Source: Nocardioides carbamazepini (GTDB lineage Bacteria > Actinomycetota > Actinomycetes > Propionibacteriales > Nocardioidaceae). Taken from it: a stretch of 64,000 nucleotides of DNA. Each line of letters begins with the position of its first letter. Position 1 is the stretch's first letter. Under the pieces are notes generated by a model. That model made no database searches and was not told where the DNA came from. It saw only the letters and a list, made by a program, of their open reading frames with translations. Shown here one piece after another: positions 8,152 through 16,629 of this stretch. Both the position numbers and the translations under genes were made by a program. The stretch lies in contig NZ_JAHTLF010000013.1 of the NCBI RefSeq assembly GCF_024614185.1, forward strand, positions 238,862 to 302,861. Direction: 5' to 3'.

Positions 8152-9576
8152 ATGACTTCTCCCGGAGCGCTCGACACGGCCACCACCGTGGTCGCGCGCG
8201 CCCAGGAGCTGGCCCAGACCTCATGGGCCGACCTGTCCGGCCCCGAGACCCTCGAGATCGCCGCCGCGGTGGCCACCGCCCGAGGACTGGTCGACGCCGC
8301 GCTGGTCGGGATCGCAGGACGCCTCGACGGGGACAACGTCCTCCTCGAGACCGGATGGGCCTCCGCGAAGGACTACCTGACCCATCTGCTCGGTGCCCAC
8401 AAGGGCGTGGGTGGCGGACTGGTCCGCGCCGCCGAACGGCTCGCCGGCCTACCCACGGTCCGAGACGCGCTCGAGGACGGGCGGATCACGTTGCCCCAGG
8501 CGCGAGTGATCGCCGACAAGGTCGCCACCTTGCCCCGGGTGCCCGAGTTCCGCGAGCAGGTGGCCGACGCCATGCTCGGCCTGGCCACCACCCACAGCCT
8601 CGACGCCACCGACCTGCAGGCCACGTTCGGTGAGGTCGTCCGTCAGCACGACCCCGACGGCACGTTGATCGACCTCGACAAGGAACGCGCCAAGCGCGAG
8701 AAGGGCGCCCACCACGCCCGCCACCTCCGCTTCGCCGAGGACGGCCTCGGCGGGGTCAAGGTCACCGGCTACGGCACCATCGAGGACGCCGAGGCGATCA
8801 AGACCACCCTGCATCCTCTGGCCGCACCCGTCACGACCGAGCCCGGAGCCTGCGGCGGCATCAACCGCCAACCGGGTCAGCCGATGTTCGACGACGACGG
8901 CGTCTCGACCCAGCAGCCCTGTCTCGAACCCGGCTGCGGCCACGACGGCTCCGACCCCCGCGACCCGGGCGCCCGCCTGTGGGACGCCCTCGTCGACGCC
9001 TGCGACCGACTCGCCGCCACCGACGACCTGCCCCGCGACCACGGAACCAAGCCCCGCGTGGTCGTCCTCATCGACCACGAGTCACTCCGCCAGCAGGTCA
9101 TCGACGCCGGCTACGCGAAACCCGGCCAGACCCCCACCGGTGCCCGCCTCTCCGCCACCGCCGTACGACGCATGGCCTGCGACGCCGAGATCATCCCCGC
9201 CGTCCTCGGCGCACACGGCCAGGTCCTCGACGTCGGACGGACACAGCGCCTGGTGACCGCCGCCCTCTGGCTGGCCCTCATCGTCCGCGACCGACACTGC
9301 GCCTTCCCCGGCTGCACCCGCATGCCCCTGGCCTGCGACGCCCACCACATCACCCACTGGGCCGACGGCGGCACCACCGCGCTGTCGAATCTCGTGATGG
9401 TCTGCCGACACCACCACACCGTCCTCCACCACACCCCCTGGGTCGTGAAGATCGATGAGGACACCCGACAACCCGTCTGGACCCCACCACCACGCGCCAC
9501 CCTCGACTCACTCCACGGCCGAGTCACCTACGCACCCGCCCGACCACGGGCGACCTCTCCACCCAGTGCCGCCTGA
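8152..9576 (+). CDS. 13E12-repeat family DUF222/HNH endonuclease-domain protein
   Basis: The 474-aa protein has the DUF222 region (roughly residues 20-340) and a C-terminal HNH nuclease motif: CAFPGCTRMPLACDAHHITH, then a WADGGTTALSNLVMVCRHHH segment supplying the zinc-binding Cys and catalytic His/Asn residues. Members occur in many copies in actinobacterial genomes (13E12 repeat family), and some in Mycobacterium are DNA-damage induced. The LexA box in its promoter fits that. Start ATG 8152 follows the -10 by 7 nt with no ribosome site, consistent with leaderless translation. Substrate and role are unknown; it may be a selfish repeat gene. Confidence 0.9.
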   Translation: MTSPGALDTATTVVARAQELAQTSWADLSGPETLEIAAAVATARGLVDAALVGIAGRLDGDNVLLETGWASAKDYLTHLLGAHKGVGGGLVRAAERLAGLPTVRDALEDGRITLPQARVIADKVATLPRVPEFREQVADAMLGLATTHSLDATDLQATFGEVVRQHDPDGTLIDLDKERAKREKGAHHARHLRFAEDGLGGVKVTGYGTIEDAEAIKTTLHPLAAPVTTEPGACGGINRQPGQPMFDDDGVSTQQPCLEPGCGHDGSDPRDPGARLWDALVDACDRLAATDDLPRDHGTKPRVVVLIDHESLRQQVIDAGYAKPGQTPTGARLSATAVRRMACDAEIIPAVLGAHGQVLDVGRTQRLVTAALWLALIVRDRHCAFPGCTRMPLACDAHHITHWADGGTTALSNLVMVCRHHHTVLHHTPWVVKIDEDTRQPVWTPPPRATLDSLHGRVTYAPARPRATSPPSAA

Positions 9577-9698
9577 GCGGGCACGCTCCGCGATCAGCCA
9601 GATCTGCGCTCGCCAGTTGCCGGAGCCGGTCAGGGCGGGGGCGGTGACCGCCTCTGGGGGCGGCCGATGTTCCCGTTACAGACGTGTCCGTGGGATCT

Positions 9699-11519
9699 TC
9701 ATCCGACGAGCTTGGGCGTCCCGCAGCCCGGCCGGCCACTCGCCTTCAACGTGGTCTTCCCCAGTTCGATGCCCAACTTGCCGAGGAGACTGGTGAGAGC
9801 CGGCAGCAAAGCCGCGTTCAAGATGTTGACCACGGGCCTCACCAGGTTCTCCAGAACCGGCGCCAAGAGATTGCCGACGATTCCTCCGATGAAGGACTCG
9901 TCCGACGACGTCACCGCGAACTGGATGTTGAGCGGACTCACCGCCTTGGTGTTGTAGGGCATCTCTTCGGCGGGGGGCGCCGGGTAGTTCAGCGTCACGG
10001 CGTACGGCGCCGGGTCACCCACGTTGGCGTGCAAACCGAGGAGAGTCGAGTCCACGGGGGGCAGATCGGTCCAGTTCGCCGGCCAGAGGGCCAAGATCGA
10101 GGACCGCTTCTTCTGCTGCAGTTGGTACCTGAGGTCGAGCGCTGCCGTCACCGACGCAACGCTGGGCAGCACGTCGAAGCCCACCGAACCCGACGAGCTG
10201 CAGACGTTGCCCGTTTGGCTCTTCAGGGTTGCTTTCGACTTGGCCGCTGTCACCGTGAGCCGCAGCCGCGAGGTCATCGAGTTCGGCTTGACCTGCTGCA
10301 TATGGGTGCCGAGAAGACCGCCCAGCAATCCCTCCAACAGGTTGTTCACACCCGCGAGAAGATTGCCCACGAGCTGTCCCGCTCCAGCCGGAAGATTGAG
10401 GGTGGTCGTCAACTCGATCTGCGCCGAGGTCGCCTCGACGGGATCCGGCCCGGGACGGTTGGGATTGCCGCAGGCGATCTTGGGGATCGCGATGATCGAG
10501 ACATCAGTAGTGAGAGTGCCGAGCGATCCGAGGTTCAGGGGAAGGCTCGCCCCCACCGCATGCGGATCGCCCTGGGCGTCTTGTCCTGCCACGTAGACCA
10601 CCGCGTTGAGGAGATCGAGCACGCCGAGTTCGGCAGTGAGCGCGCTGCCGGGGTTCGGGCCGAGGTCAAGAATCTCCGAGATCACGAGGGTTGGCGTCGC
10701 GAGCGTTGCTTGCAGGACCAGCGCGTCGAGAATCGCCGCCGCGCTGATGTCGGCCAGGCTTGCCGGCTCCTTCCTCAAGACCACGGCCGAGGCACTCAAC
10801 AACTCACCGATGGTAATCGGATCGTCTGACGTCACCAGTCCATCGACGGTCCCGACACCGAGGGCCGCCGAGAGGTCGATGAGTGGGATCTGGGCCTGTT
10901 GCAGAGCCACGATCCCGCCCGGCCCGACAACCGAGGTGGAGACGTCGAGGAGGTTGATCCCGAGCATGTTCTCCAGCAGTTGGACCAAGAAGTTGTTGGA
11001 CGTGTTGAGGTCAAGCAGATTCGTGCCGACGGAGAAGCACACCGAGGCTTCATTCGAGGATGCGACAGCCGATCTGCTTCCCTCGCCCCGTTTTGTTCCG
11101 GTGACGCCGCCGAACGCGAAGGCCGTGTCGGACTTCGCCGCTACTCGAACAGCGGTCGGGACCTCAGTGGTCGAGTTGTTCGGAATCACCTCCCAATGCC
11201 CGCCGGTGCCAGCCTTGACGAACTCCCAGGTGACGTCGCCGTTGGCAAGTCGACCGCCCAACGCGCTGCTATTGCGAGCGACGCTGGCGTTCTTCACCGC
11301 GTCGAGCGCGGCCTTGTCGTAGGCATTGGCCTTGCCTCCGTTGAGCTCGCGAGCGAGGTCGAGAGCGACCATGTCGGCCACTGCCTGCACATCTCTTCGA
11401 ACGACACGTTGCTGGCCCAGATCGACCGCGAAGGCAGCGGACACCATCAGCACGGTGGACATCAGCGCAGCCAGCAGAACGGCCGTCGCCCCGCGCTCGT
11501 CGTGCTGCCGGCAACGCAT
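9699..11519 (-). CDS. TadG-like pilus-assembly/envelope protein
   Basis: The 606-aa protein starts with a cytoplasmic stub (MRCRQHDERGATAVLLAALM) and one membrane helix (about residues 13-33), then QQRVVRRDVQAVADMVALDL, the TadG/TadE-like N-terminal signature. The remainder is a large extracytoplasmic part, Ala/Leu/Val-rich, with Cys pairs and no recognised domain. Its start directly abuts the stop of the TadE-like gene upstream, so the two are co-transcribed. The DNA is visibly less GC-rich than neighbouring genes, a possible sign of transfer. The tad ATPase and platform genes are not in the window, so a pilus role is inference. Confidence 0.7.
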   Translation of the reverse strand: MRCRQHDERGATAVLLAALMSTVLMVSAAFAVDLGQQRVVRRDVQAVADMVALDLARELNGGKANAYDKAALDAVKNASVARNSSALGGRLANGDVTWEFVKAGTGGHWEVIPNNSTTEVPTAVRVAAKSDTAFAFGGVTGTKRGEGSRSAVASSNEASVCFSVGTNLLDLNTSNNFLVQLLENMLGINLLDVSTSVVGPGGIVALQQAQIPLIDLSAALGVGTVDGLVTSDDPITIGELLSASAVVLRKEPASLADISAAAILDALVLQATLATPTLVISEILDLGPNPGSALTAELGVLDLLNAVVYVAGQDAQGDPHAVGASLPLNLGSLGTLTTDVSIIAIPKIACGNPNRPGPDPVEATSAQIELTTTLNLPAGAGQLVGNLLAGVNNLLEGLLGGLLGTHMQQVKPNSMTSRLRLTVTAAKSKATLKSQTGNVCSSSGSVGFDVLPSVASVTAALDLRYQLQQKKRSSILALWPANWTDLPPVDSTLLGLHANVGDPAPYAVTLNYPAPPAEEMPYNTKAVSPLNIQFAVTSSDESFIGGIVGNLLAPVLENLVRPVVNILNAALLPALTSLLGKLGIELGKTTLKASGRPGCGTPKLVG

Positions 11520-11951
11520 TCAGCTCACCCTCGCAACTGCGGTGTACTTCAGCTTGTCCGGGAGAATCAGGCCGAAGCCTGGGATCAGGCCCTTATAGGC
11601 GATCTCGACCGTCACGGTTGCGCACTGCTTGGTCGATTCTCCGGCGCAGGCCGCGATACTGACCGCGGGACAACCCGGATCTGCACAGTTCTGCCCCTGA
11701 GCGGAGACGGCGGCGCGAGCCGCCACCTTGGCCGCGTCGATCTTGGCTCCGTCCGCACCTGGCGTCACCGCCGCAGCACGCGCGCCCTCCGACGCGGCCT
11801 GGCTCACCGACTGGCGCACGCTCAGCATGTCGCCGTAGTTGATGATGCCGACCACGATCAGCATCAGAACCGGCAGGATCAGGGCGAACTCGACGGCCGC
11901 CGCCCCGCGCTCGCGGGACGACCCACCTGCCTCAAGCACCCAACGCCTCAT
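11520..11951 (-). CDS. TadE-like minor pseudopilin
   Basis: The 143-aa product shows the TadE signature RGAAAVEFALILPVLMLIV, a prepilin-like membrane helix near residues 15-40, then the conserved QSVSQAASEGARAAAV segment and an extracytoplasmic domain with four Cys. TadE proteins are minor pseudopilins of Tad/Flp systems. Start ATG 11951 has a GGGGGAGG ribosome site 9 nt upstream; the frame extends to 12050 without support. It precedes the TadG-like gene with no gap. A second TadE/TadG pair lies divergently at 12.3-14.1 kb. Confidence 0.8.
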   Translation of the reverse strand: MRRWVLEAGGSSRERGAAAVEFALILPVLMLIVVGIINYGDMLSVRQSVSQAASEGARAAAVTPGADGAKIDAAKVAARAAVSAQGQNCADPGCPAVSIAACAGESTKQCATVTVEIAYKGLIPGFGLILPDKLKYTAVARVS

Positions 11952-12331
11952 CGGCCGGCCTCCCCCGGACTCGCTCCCATGACGCCCCCAAGCGGCGCTG
12001 GGCCGAGAGTAGTGGTGTCGGGAGCACGCTGGCAGCAGTTCCCGGATCATTGTGCCCGGACGGCCCGGTCGGGGTAGTCCGGAGGGAGTAGTCCGTGATG
12101 ACTACCTGACGCCGCGGGCCCCGGGTCCGGCACACAGGACGATGTCCCGTCCGACGTCGTCAATTCGGATCAGCCCCCTGACGCGCTCACGTCAGGAGGT
12201 GGCCTGACGGTCGGCCGAATCTCGCCGATACCACTGGGTAACCGCCGCCAACCTCTCCGGTGGGCGGTAGCAGCGCCGACAATCGAGGCGGGAGTCCTGG
12301 CTCATTCTCGGGCCGGCAGGGGGAGGCTGAG
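11952..12331. promoter_or_regulatory. Divergent intergenic region between two TadE/TadG pairs
   Basis: No gene is supported in these 380 bases. Two inverted repeats stand out: GTAGTC-CGTGAT-GACTAC at 12088-12105, with an extra direct half-site GTAGTCC at 12074-12080, and CCTGACG-CGCTCA-CGTCAGG at 12177-12196, with a third half-site CCTGACG at 12203. Either could be an operator shared by both pairs; no regulator gene is adjacent. The plus-strand TadE gene has a strong ribosome site (GGGGGAGG) just before 12332. Confidence 0.45.
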
Positions 12332-12838
12332 ATGGATCGGCGACGGTACGCGCGTCGCGGCGACGAGCCGGGCACGGACCGCGGCGCGGCCGCGGTCGAG
12401 TTCGCGCTCGTGGGCACGCTGCTCGTCCTGCTCGTCTTCGGCATCCTGCAGTACGGCCTCTACTTCAACGACTCGCTCAACGCCCACCAGGGCGTCCGGG
12501 AGACCGCCCGGATGGCCGTGGTCACCAAGGCCCCCTCCGCGTGCCGTACGACGACAGGTTGGTCCACCGTCACCTGCACCGCCGAGACGATGATCGGGAC
12601 GGCTCCGGCGGACACCTACGTCAACGTCTCCGCCCCGGACGGCTGGTCCCGGGGCAATGCGCTGCGGGTGTGCGTGCTGGTGCGCTCCCGCAGCGACTTC
12701 GGCATGCTGCCGCTCCCCAACGACGGCTACGTCCGGGCAAGCCTGCAGATGTCGATCGAGCAGGACGCCACCAAGCCGACCGGGACCGGATCGGCGGAGA
12801 CTGCTCCGAGCGGACAGAGCTGGTCATGGTGCGGCTGA
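12332..12838 (+). CDS. TadE-like minor pseudopilin
   Basis: This 168-aa protein carries the TadE motif RGAAAVEFALVGTLLVLLVF at residues 21-40, a following NAHQGVRETARMAVV helix, and an extracytoplasmic domain with paired Cys. Start ATG 12332 is preceded by GGGGGAGG at good spacing; upstream in-frame codons to 12260 have no support. Its stop overlaps the next gene by 13 nt, so the two are translated together. GC content is higher than in the minus-strand pair, so the pairs may differ in origin. Confidence 0.8.
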   Translation: MDRRRYARRGDEPGTDRGAAAVEFALVGTLLVLLVFGILQYGLYFNDSLNAHQGVRETARMAVVTKAPSACRTTTGWSTVTCTAETMIGTAPADTYVNVSAPDGWSRGNALRVCVLVRSRSDFGMLPLPNDGYVRASLQMSIEQDATKPTGTGSAETAPSGQSWSWCG

Positions 12839-14088
12839 GCGGTCCGGCGGACGACGAGAGGGGCGCCGTCGCCGTCGTGACGGCGCTCCTCGCCGTCGTG
12901 CTGCTCGTGGCCGCGTCCTTCGTGATCGACCTGGGCCTCGCCAGGGACGTGCGCGGGCAGGCGCAGAACGCCGCCGACGCGTCCGCCCTCGCCGCCGCCA
13001 ACGTGCTCTATGCCGAGGACGGCGAGCCCGACCTCACGGCAGCGGTGAGTGCCGCGACGTCGTACGCAGCCCGGAACTTCGGCGTGGCCGCGTCCGCGTG
13101 GGCGGGCTGCACGGATCCGGCGGCGCTGCCGGTCGCCTCCTCCTCGCCGTGCGTGTCGTTCGATGACGCCGAGCACCCCACCCAGGTCCGGGTCCGCGTG
13201 CCGAGCCGACGGGTGCCGACGGCCTTCGCCGGCCTGGCCGGCGTCGACGAGATCACCATCGCGGCCTCGGCGATCGCGAAGCTCGACCCCGGCGTCGTCT
13301 TCCGCTGCTCCCTGTGCGTGCTCGGCGAGGGGCCGCACACGCTCGGCAACGGTGACGCCACCGTGACGGCCAGCAGCGTGCACTTCAACGGCAGCGTGTC
13401 GACCGGCCCGAACGGACACGTCGAGGCCATCGGCCACCAGATCACCGTCGAGGACAGCGCCACCGGCAACTACGAGCCGAAGGCGGAGACCGTGTCGCAG
13501 CCGATGGGCGATCCGCTGGGGTCCTTCGCGCTGCCTCCGCCCTCCGGCCTGCCCCGGACCAACCCGTGCACCGACGGTCCCGGTGTCTACGGCTCGAAGT
13601 CCTTCGGGAACAACGAGACCTGTGTCCTGGCTCCCGGCCTCTACGTCCTCACGGGTGTCTGGGACATGGGCAACAACACCGTCTTCCGGGGCACCGGCGT
13701 GACGCTGTACGCCGTGTGCGGGTCCCCCACCGCACCCCGGGCCTGCGCCCAGGCCGGTGAGCCGGGCGGCCAGTTCAACGCCAGCAACGGCAACGAGCTC
13801 ACGCTCACAGCGGGAGCACCGGGCTTCGGCGACCTGGCGATCGTCTACGACCGCAACAACACCCAGCCGATCCACGTGCAGGGCAACGGCGAGACCAACA
13901 TCGCGGGCAGCATCTACGCCCTCCGCTCGATGCTCTACGCGAACGGGAACTCGGGCAACGGCGTCACCAGCGGCTCGATCATCGTGAACAGCCTCTACAT
14001 GAACGGCGAGAGATCGCACCTGAAGGTCACCAACGGCCTGGATCGCGAGTGGCGCCGGCCGCCGGAGGGACTGCACCTCAGCGAGTGA
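12826..14088 (+). CDS. TadG-like pilus-assembly/envelope protein
   Basis: The 420-aa product has a short cytoplasmic part (DDERGAVAVVTALLAVVLLV), one membrane helix at about residues 14-36, and the TadG-type segment ARDVRGQAQNAADASALAAA. The extracytoplasmic region has a Gly/Asn-rich section that looks like a beta-helix or beta-sandwich (for example FNGSVSTGPNGHVEAIGHQ). The start ATG 12826 lies inside the end of the TadE gene. As with the other pair, no TadA/B/C genes are present here, so the secretion or pilus partner must be elsewhere. Confidence 0.7.
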   Translation: MVRLSGPADDERGAVAVVTALLAVVLLVAASFVIDLGLARDVRGQAQNAADASALAAANVLYAEDGEPDLTAAVSAATSYAARNFGVAASAWAGCTDPAALPVASSSPCVSFDDAEHPTQVRVRVPSRRVPTAFAGLAGVDEITIAASAIAKLDPGVVFRCSLCVLGEGPHTLGNGDATVTASSVHFNGSVSTGPNGHVEAIGHQITVEDSATGNYEPKAETVSQPMGDPLGSFALPPPSGLPRTNPCTDGPGVYGSKSFGNNETCVLAPGLYVLTGVWDMGNNTVFRGTGVTLYAVCGSPTAPRACAQAGEPGGQFNASNGNELTLTAGAPGFGDLAIVYDRNNTQPIHVQGNGETNIAGSIYALRSMLYANGNSGNGVTSGSIIVNSLYMNGERSHLKVTNGLDREWRRPPEGLHLSE

Positions 14089-14101
14089 CCTCCTGCTCGG
14101 C

Positions 14102-14410
14102 TCAGGACTTCGGCAGCTCCAGGTCGGACGTGGCGAGCTCCTCGACGTTCACGTCCTTGAAGGTGAGCACCTTGACGTTCTTGGCGAAGCGAGCCGGACG
14201 GTACATGTCCCACACCCAGGCATCGGTGATCGTCACCTCGAAGAAGACGTCGCCGCCCTCGGATCGGGCCTTCACGTCGACGGTGTTGCACAGGTAGAAG
14301 CGACGGTCGGTCTCGACGACGTACTTGAAGATGCCGACGACGTCGCGGTACTCCCGGTAGAGGTTCAGCTCCTGCTCGGTCTCGTACTTCTCGAGCTCCT
14401 CGGCACTCAC
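14102..14410 (-). CDS. DUF2469 family protein
   Basis: This 102-aa acidic protein belongs to DUF2469, a small actinobacterial family nearly always found beside rnhB and lepB, with no established function. Typical residues here are EELEKYETEQELNLYREYRD at the N-terminus and WDMYRPARFAKNVKV near the middle. It starts 9 nt downstream of the rnhB stop and ends 13 nt from the convergent TadG-like gene. No membrane segment or signal is visible. Confidence 0.93.
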   Translation of the reverse strand: MSAEELEKYETEQELNLYREYRDVVGIFKYVVETDRRFYLCNTVDVKARSEGGDVFFEVTITDAWVWDMYRPARFAKNVKVLTFKDVNVEELATSDLELPKS

Positions 14411-14419
14411 GTGGCAACC

Positions 14420-15094
14420 TTAGCCCTCGGCCGGCAGCGGCTCGACTCCCGCCGCGCGTCGCACGTTGACGAACCGCATCCGATGGATCGGCGACGGCCC
14501 GTGCTCCTCCAGCGCGGCGGAGTGGGTCGCGGTGATGTAGCCCTTGTGGGTCTTGAAGTCGTACTCCGGCCATTGCTCGTCGAGGTCGAGCATCATCCGG
14601 TCCCGGGTGACCTTGGCCAGCACCGAGGCCGCGGCGACGCAGGCCGCGACCCGGTCACCCTTCCAGACCGCCAGGCCTGGGACACCGAGGCCGTCGACGG
14701 GGAAGCCGTCGGTCAGGACGTACGACGGCGGGAGGGCCAGCTTGGCGACGGCACGGCGCAGCGCCTCGACGTTGGCGACGTGCATGCCGAGGCGGTCGCA
14801 CTCGTCGTGGGAGATCGCCACGACCGACCATGCGAGTGCCCGCTTGACGATCTGGTCGTAGCAGCGCTCCCGGGCGGCGGGGGTCAGGAGCTTGGAGTCG
14901 GCGAGCCCGGGGACGATCCCGGCCTTGCCTGCGGGCAGGATCGCCGCGCCCGCGACGAGCGGACCGGCGCAGGCACCACGGCCGGCCTCGTCGACCCCCG
15001 CGATCGGCTCGAACCCGTGCCGGCGCAGGACCCGCTCGTAGCCGTAGATCCCGGCGTCGCGTCGTACCGTCGCTCCTCTGGGCAGCGTGGACAT
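14420..15094 (-). CDS. rnhB: Ribonuclease HII
   Basis: RNase HII cuts the RNA strand at single ribonucleotides in DNA and at RNA-DNA hybrids. The 224-aa protein has the active-site motif GVDEAGRGACAGPLV (metal-binding Asp-Glu), a further Asp in the SHDECDRLG region, and ASVLAKVTRDRMM, all typical of type 2 RNases H. It lies between lepB and DUF2469 in conserved order. The start at 15094 is 18 nt after the lepB stop. Confidence 0.96.
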   Translation of the reverse strand: MSTLPRGATVRRDAGIYGYERVLRRHGFEPIAGVDEAGRGACAGPLVAGAAILPAGKAGIVPGLADSKLLTPAARERCYDQIVKRALAWSVVAISHDECDRLGMHVANVEALRRAVAKLALPPSYVLTDGFPVDGLGVPGLAVWKGDRVAACVAAASVLAKVTRDRMMLDLDEQWPEYDFKTHKGYITATHSAALEEHGPSPIHRMRFVNVRRAAGVEPLPAEG

Positions 15095-15112
15095 GCCCCT
15101 GCCTCCCTCCGG

Positions 15113-15985
15113 CTACGTCCCGGGTACGGCGTCGGCCTCTTCCGCCTTCTCCAGCAGGTCGGCCGGCGGGTTGTCGGGAATGCCCTCGAACACCTCGGGG
15201 CGGCTGATCCAGCGCCACCGGTCACGGGGCCAGATCAGCGTGAAGACCTTGCCGACGACGAGGTCGGTGTCGACCCACGGGCTCTGCGTGCAGGGGTCCT
15301 CCTCGGCGCCGCACAGGTGGGCCCGGGAGTCGGCGGAGTGGCCGCGGTTGTCGCCGAGGACGAGGAGCTTGCCCTTCGGGATGGGACCGATCGTCCAGCT
15401 GCAGGGACGCTCGATCGCGGTGTCGGCCTCGCTGACCCAGTCGCTGATCTCGGCGTTGCACTTGCCGGGATCGGGACCCAGGTAGTCGGACTCGTCGATC
15501 GCCTTGCCGTTGACCTTGATCCGCCCCTGCTCGTCGCAGCACTCGACGACGTCGCCCTCGGTGCCGATGACGCGCTTCACGAGATGGCCGCCGGTCGGGT
15601 AGAGACCGACCTTGGACAGCAGGCTGGCGAACCCGGTCGGACCCTGGCTGTCGGCGGACCCCAGCCACTCGCCGGGATCCTTGAACACGACGACGTCGCC
15701 GCGGTGCGGCGTCCGACCGAACCAGTAGGAGACCTTCTGGACCAGGATCCGGTCGTTCTTGACCAGGCCGGGCTCCATCGACTCCGACGGGATGTAGAAC
15801 GCCTGCATGAACAGCGCCTTGATGACGATCGCCAGGCCCAGCGCCACCGCGAGCAGCAGGATGCTCTCCTGCCAGACCGGTAGGTGCTTGCGCTTCGGAG
15901 CAGCGGACCGGGAGCCCGCCGGATCGGTCGCCTCAGGTTCGGGGACCTCGGCGGCGGAGTCCGGTGCGGTGTCGTCGGTCGTCAC
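15113..15985 (-). CDS. lepB: Type I signal peptidase
   Basis: LepB cleaves signal peptides from exported proteins at the outer face of the membrane. The 290-aa protein has a ~35-residue acidic cytoplasmic N-terminus, one membrane helix (about 40-60), then IPSESMEP with catalytic Ser69, and KRVIGTEGD with catalytic Lys137, followed by the GDNRGHSADSR family box. Two Cys pairs are in the external domain. It lies between rplS and rnhB; a strong hairpin terminator separates it from rplS. Confidence 0.96.
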   Translation of the reverse strand: MTTDDTAPDSAAEVPEPEATDPAGSRSAAPKRKHLPVWQESILLLAVALGLAIVIKALFMQAFYIPSESMEPGLVKNDRILVQKVSYWFGRTPHRGDVVVFKDPGEWLGSADSQGPTGFASLLSKVGLYPTGGHLVKRVIGTEGDVVECCDEQGRIKVNGKAIDESDYLGPDPGKCNAEISDWVSEADTAIERPCSWTIGPIPKGKLLVLGDNRGHSADSRAHLCGAEEDPCTQSPWVDTDLVVGKVFTLIWPRDRWRWISRPEVFEGIPDNPPADLLEKAEEADAVPGT

Positions 15986-16022
15986 GAGGTAGGAGTCTAG
16001 GAGTGCCGCCTAGCGCAGACGC

Positions 16023-16055
16023 ACGAAGGCCCGACCGTGACGGTCGGGCCTTCGT
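16023..16055 (-). terminator. Terminator after rplS
   Basis: A perfect 15-bp stem (16023-16037 with 16041-16055) closes a 3-nt loop 34 nt beyond the rplS stop. It separates rplS from lepB. The T tract is poor. Confidence 0.85.
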
Positions 16056-16089
16056 GGAAGCGTTGCTCGGAGGCTGAGCCTCCCGAGGC

Positions 16090-16452
16090 TCAGACCTCGC
16101 GGCGCTCCTTGATCTTGGCCTTCTTGCCCGTGAGGTTGCGCAGGTAGTACAGCTTCGCGCGGCGGACGTCACCGCGGGTGACGACCTCGATCGACTCGAA
16201 GATCGGCGAGTGGAGCGGGAAGGTCCGCTCGACACCCACGCCGAAGGAGACCTTGCGGACGGTGAAGGTCCGGCCGACACCGGAGCCGTGGATGCGGATC
16301 ACGACGCCCTGGAAGACCTGGACGCGGGAGCGGCTGCCCTCGATGACCTTGACGTGGACCTTGATGGTGTCACCGGCGCGGAAGGCGGGGACGTCGTCGC
16401 GCTTGACGGCGTTGCCGAGGTCGGTGACCAGGGCGGGGCTCGGGTTGCTCAT
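16090..16452 (-). CDS. rplS: 50S ribosomal protein L19
   Basis: L19 sits at the 30S-50S interface. The start at ATG 16452 gives 120 aa with the conserved core [40 protein letters not shown] and the Lys-rich C-terminus. CGAGGAGAACC precedes the ATG. A much longer open frame to 17532 is only the complement of the Fic gene. Ordinary single-gene unit with its own terminator. Confidence 0.97.
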   Translation of the reverse strand: MSNPSPALVTDLGNAVKRDDVPAFRAGDTIKVHVKVIEGSRSRVQVFQGVVIRIHGSGVGRTFTVRKVSFGVGVERTFPLHSPIFESIEVVTRGDVRRAKLYYLRNLTGKKAKIKERREV

Positions 16453-16629
16453 GGTTCTCCTCGCGAGTGCGCACAGGTCAGCCGCGGTTGGGTGGTGGAC
16501 TAGGAGTCGGGCGTCACGGTCGGCGGTTCCCCTGTGGCAGAAGCGTCCGCGACACCGACCAGCGATCCTCCCACACCTCGCCGGGCTCCACGAAATCTGC
16601 CGGCAACGGCCGGCTGCGAGGATGGCGCC

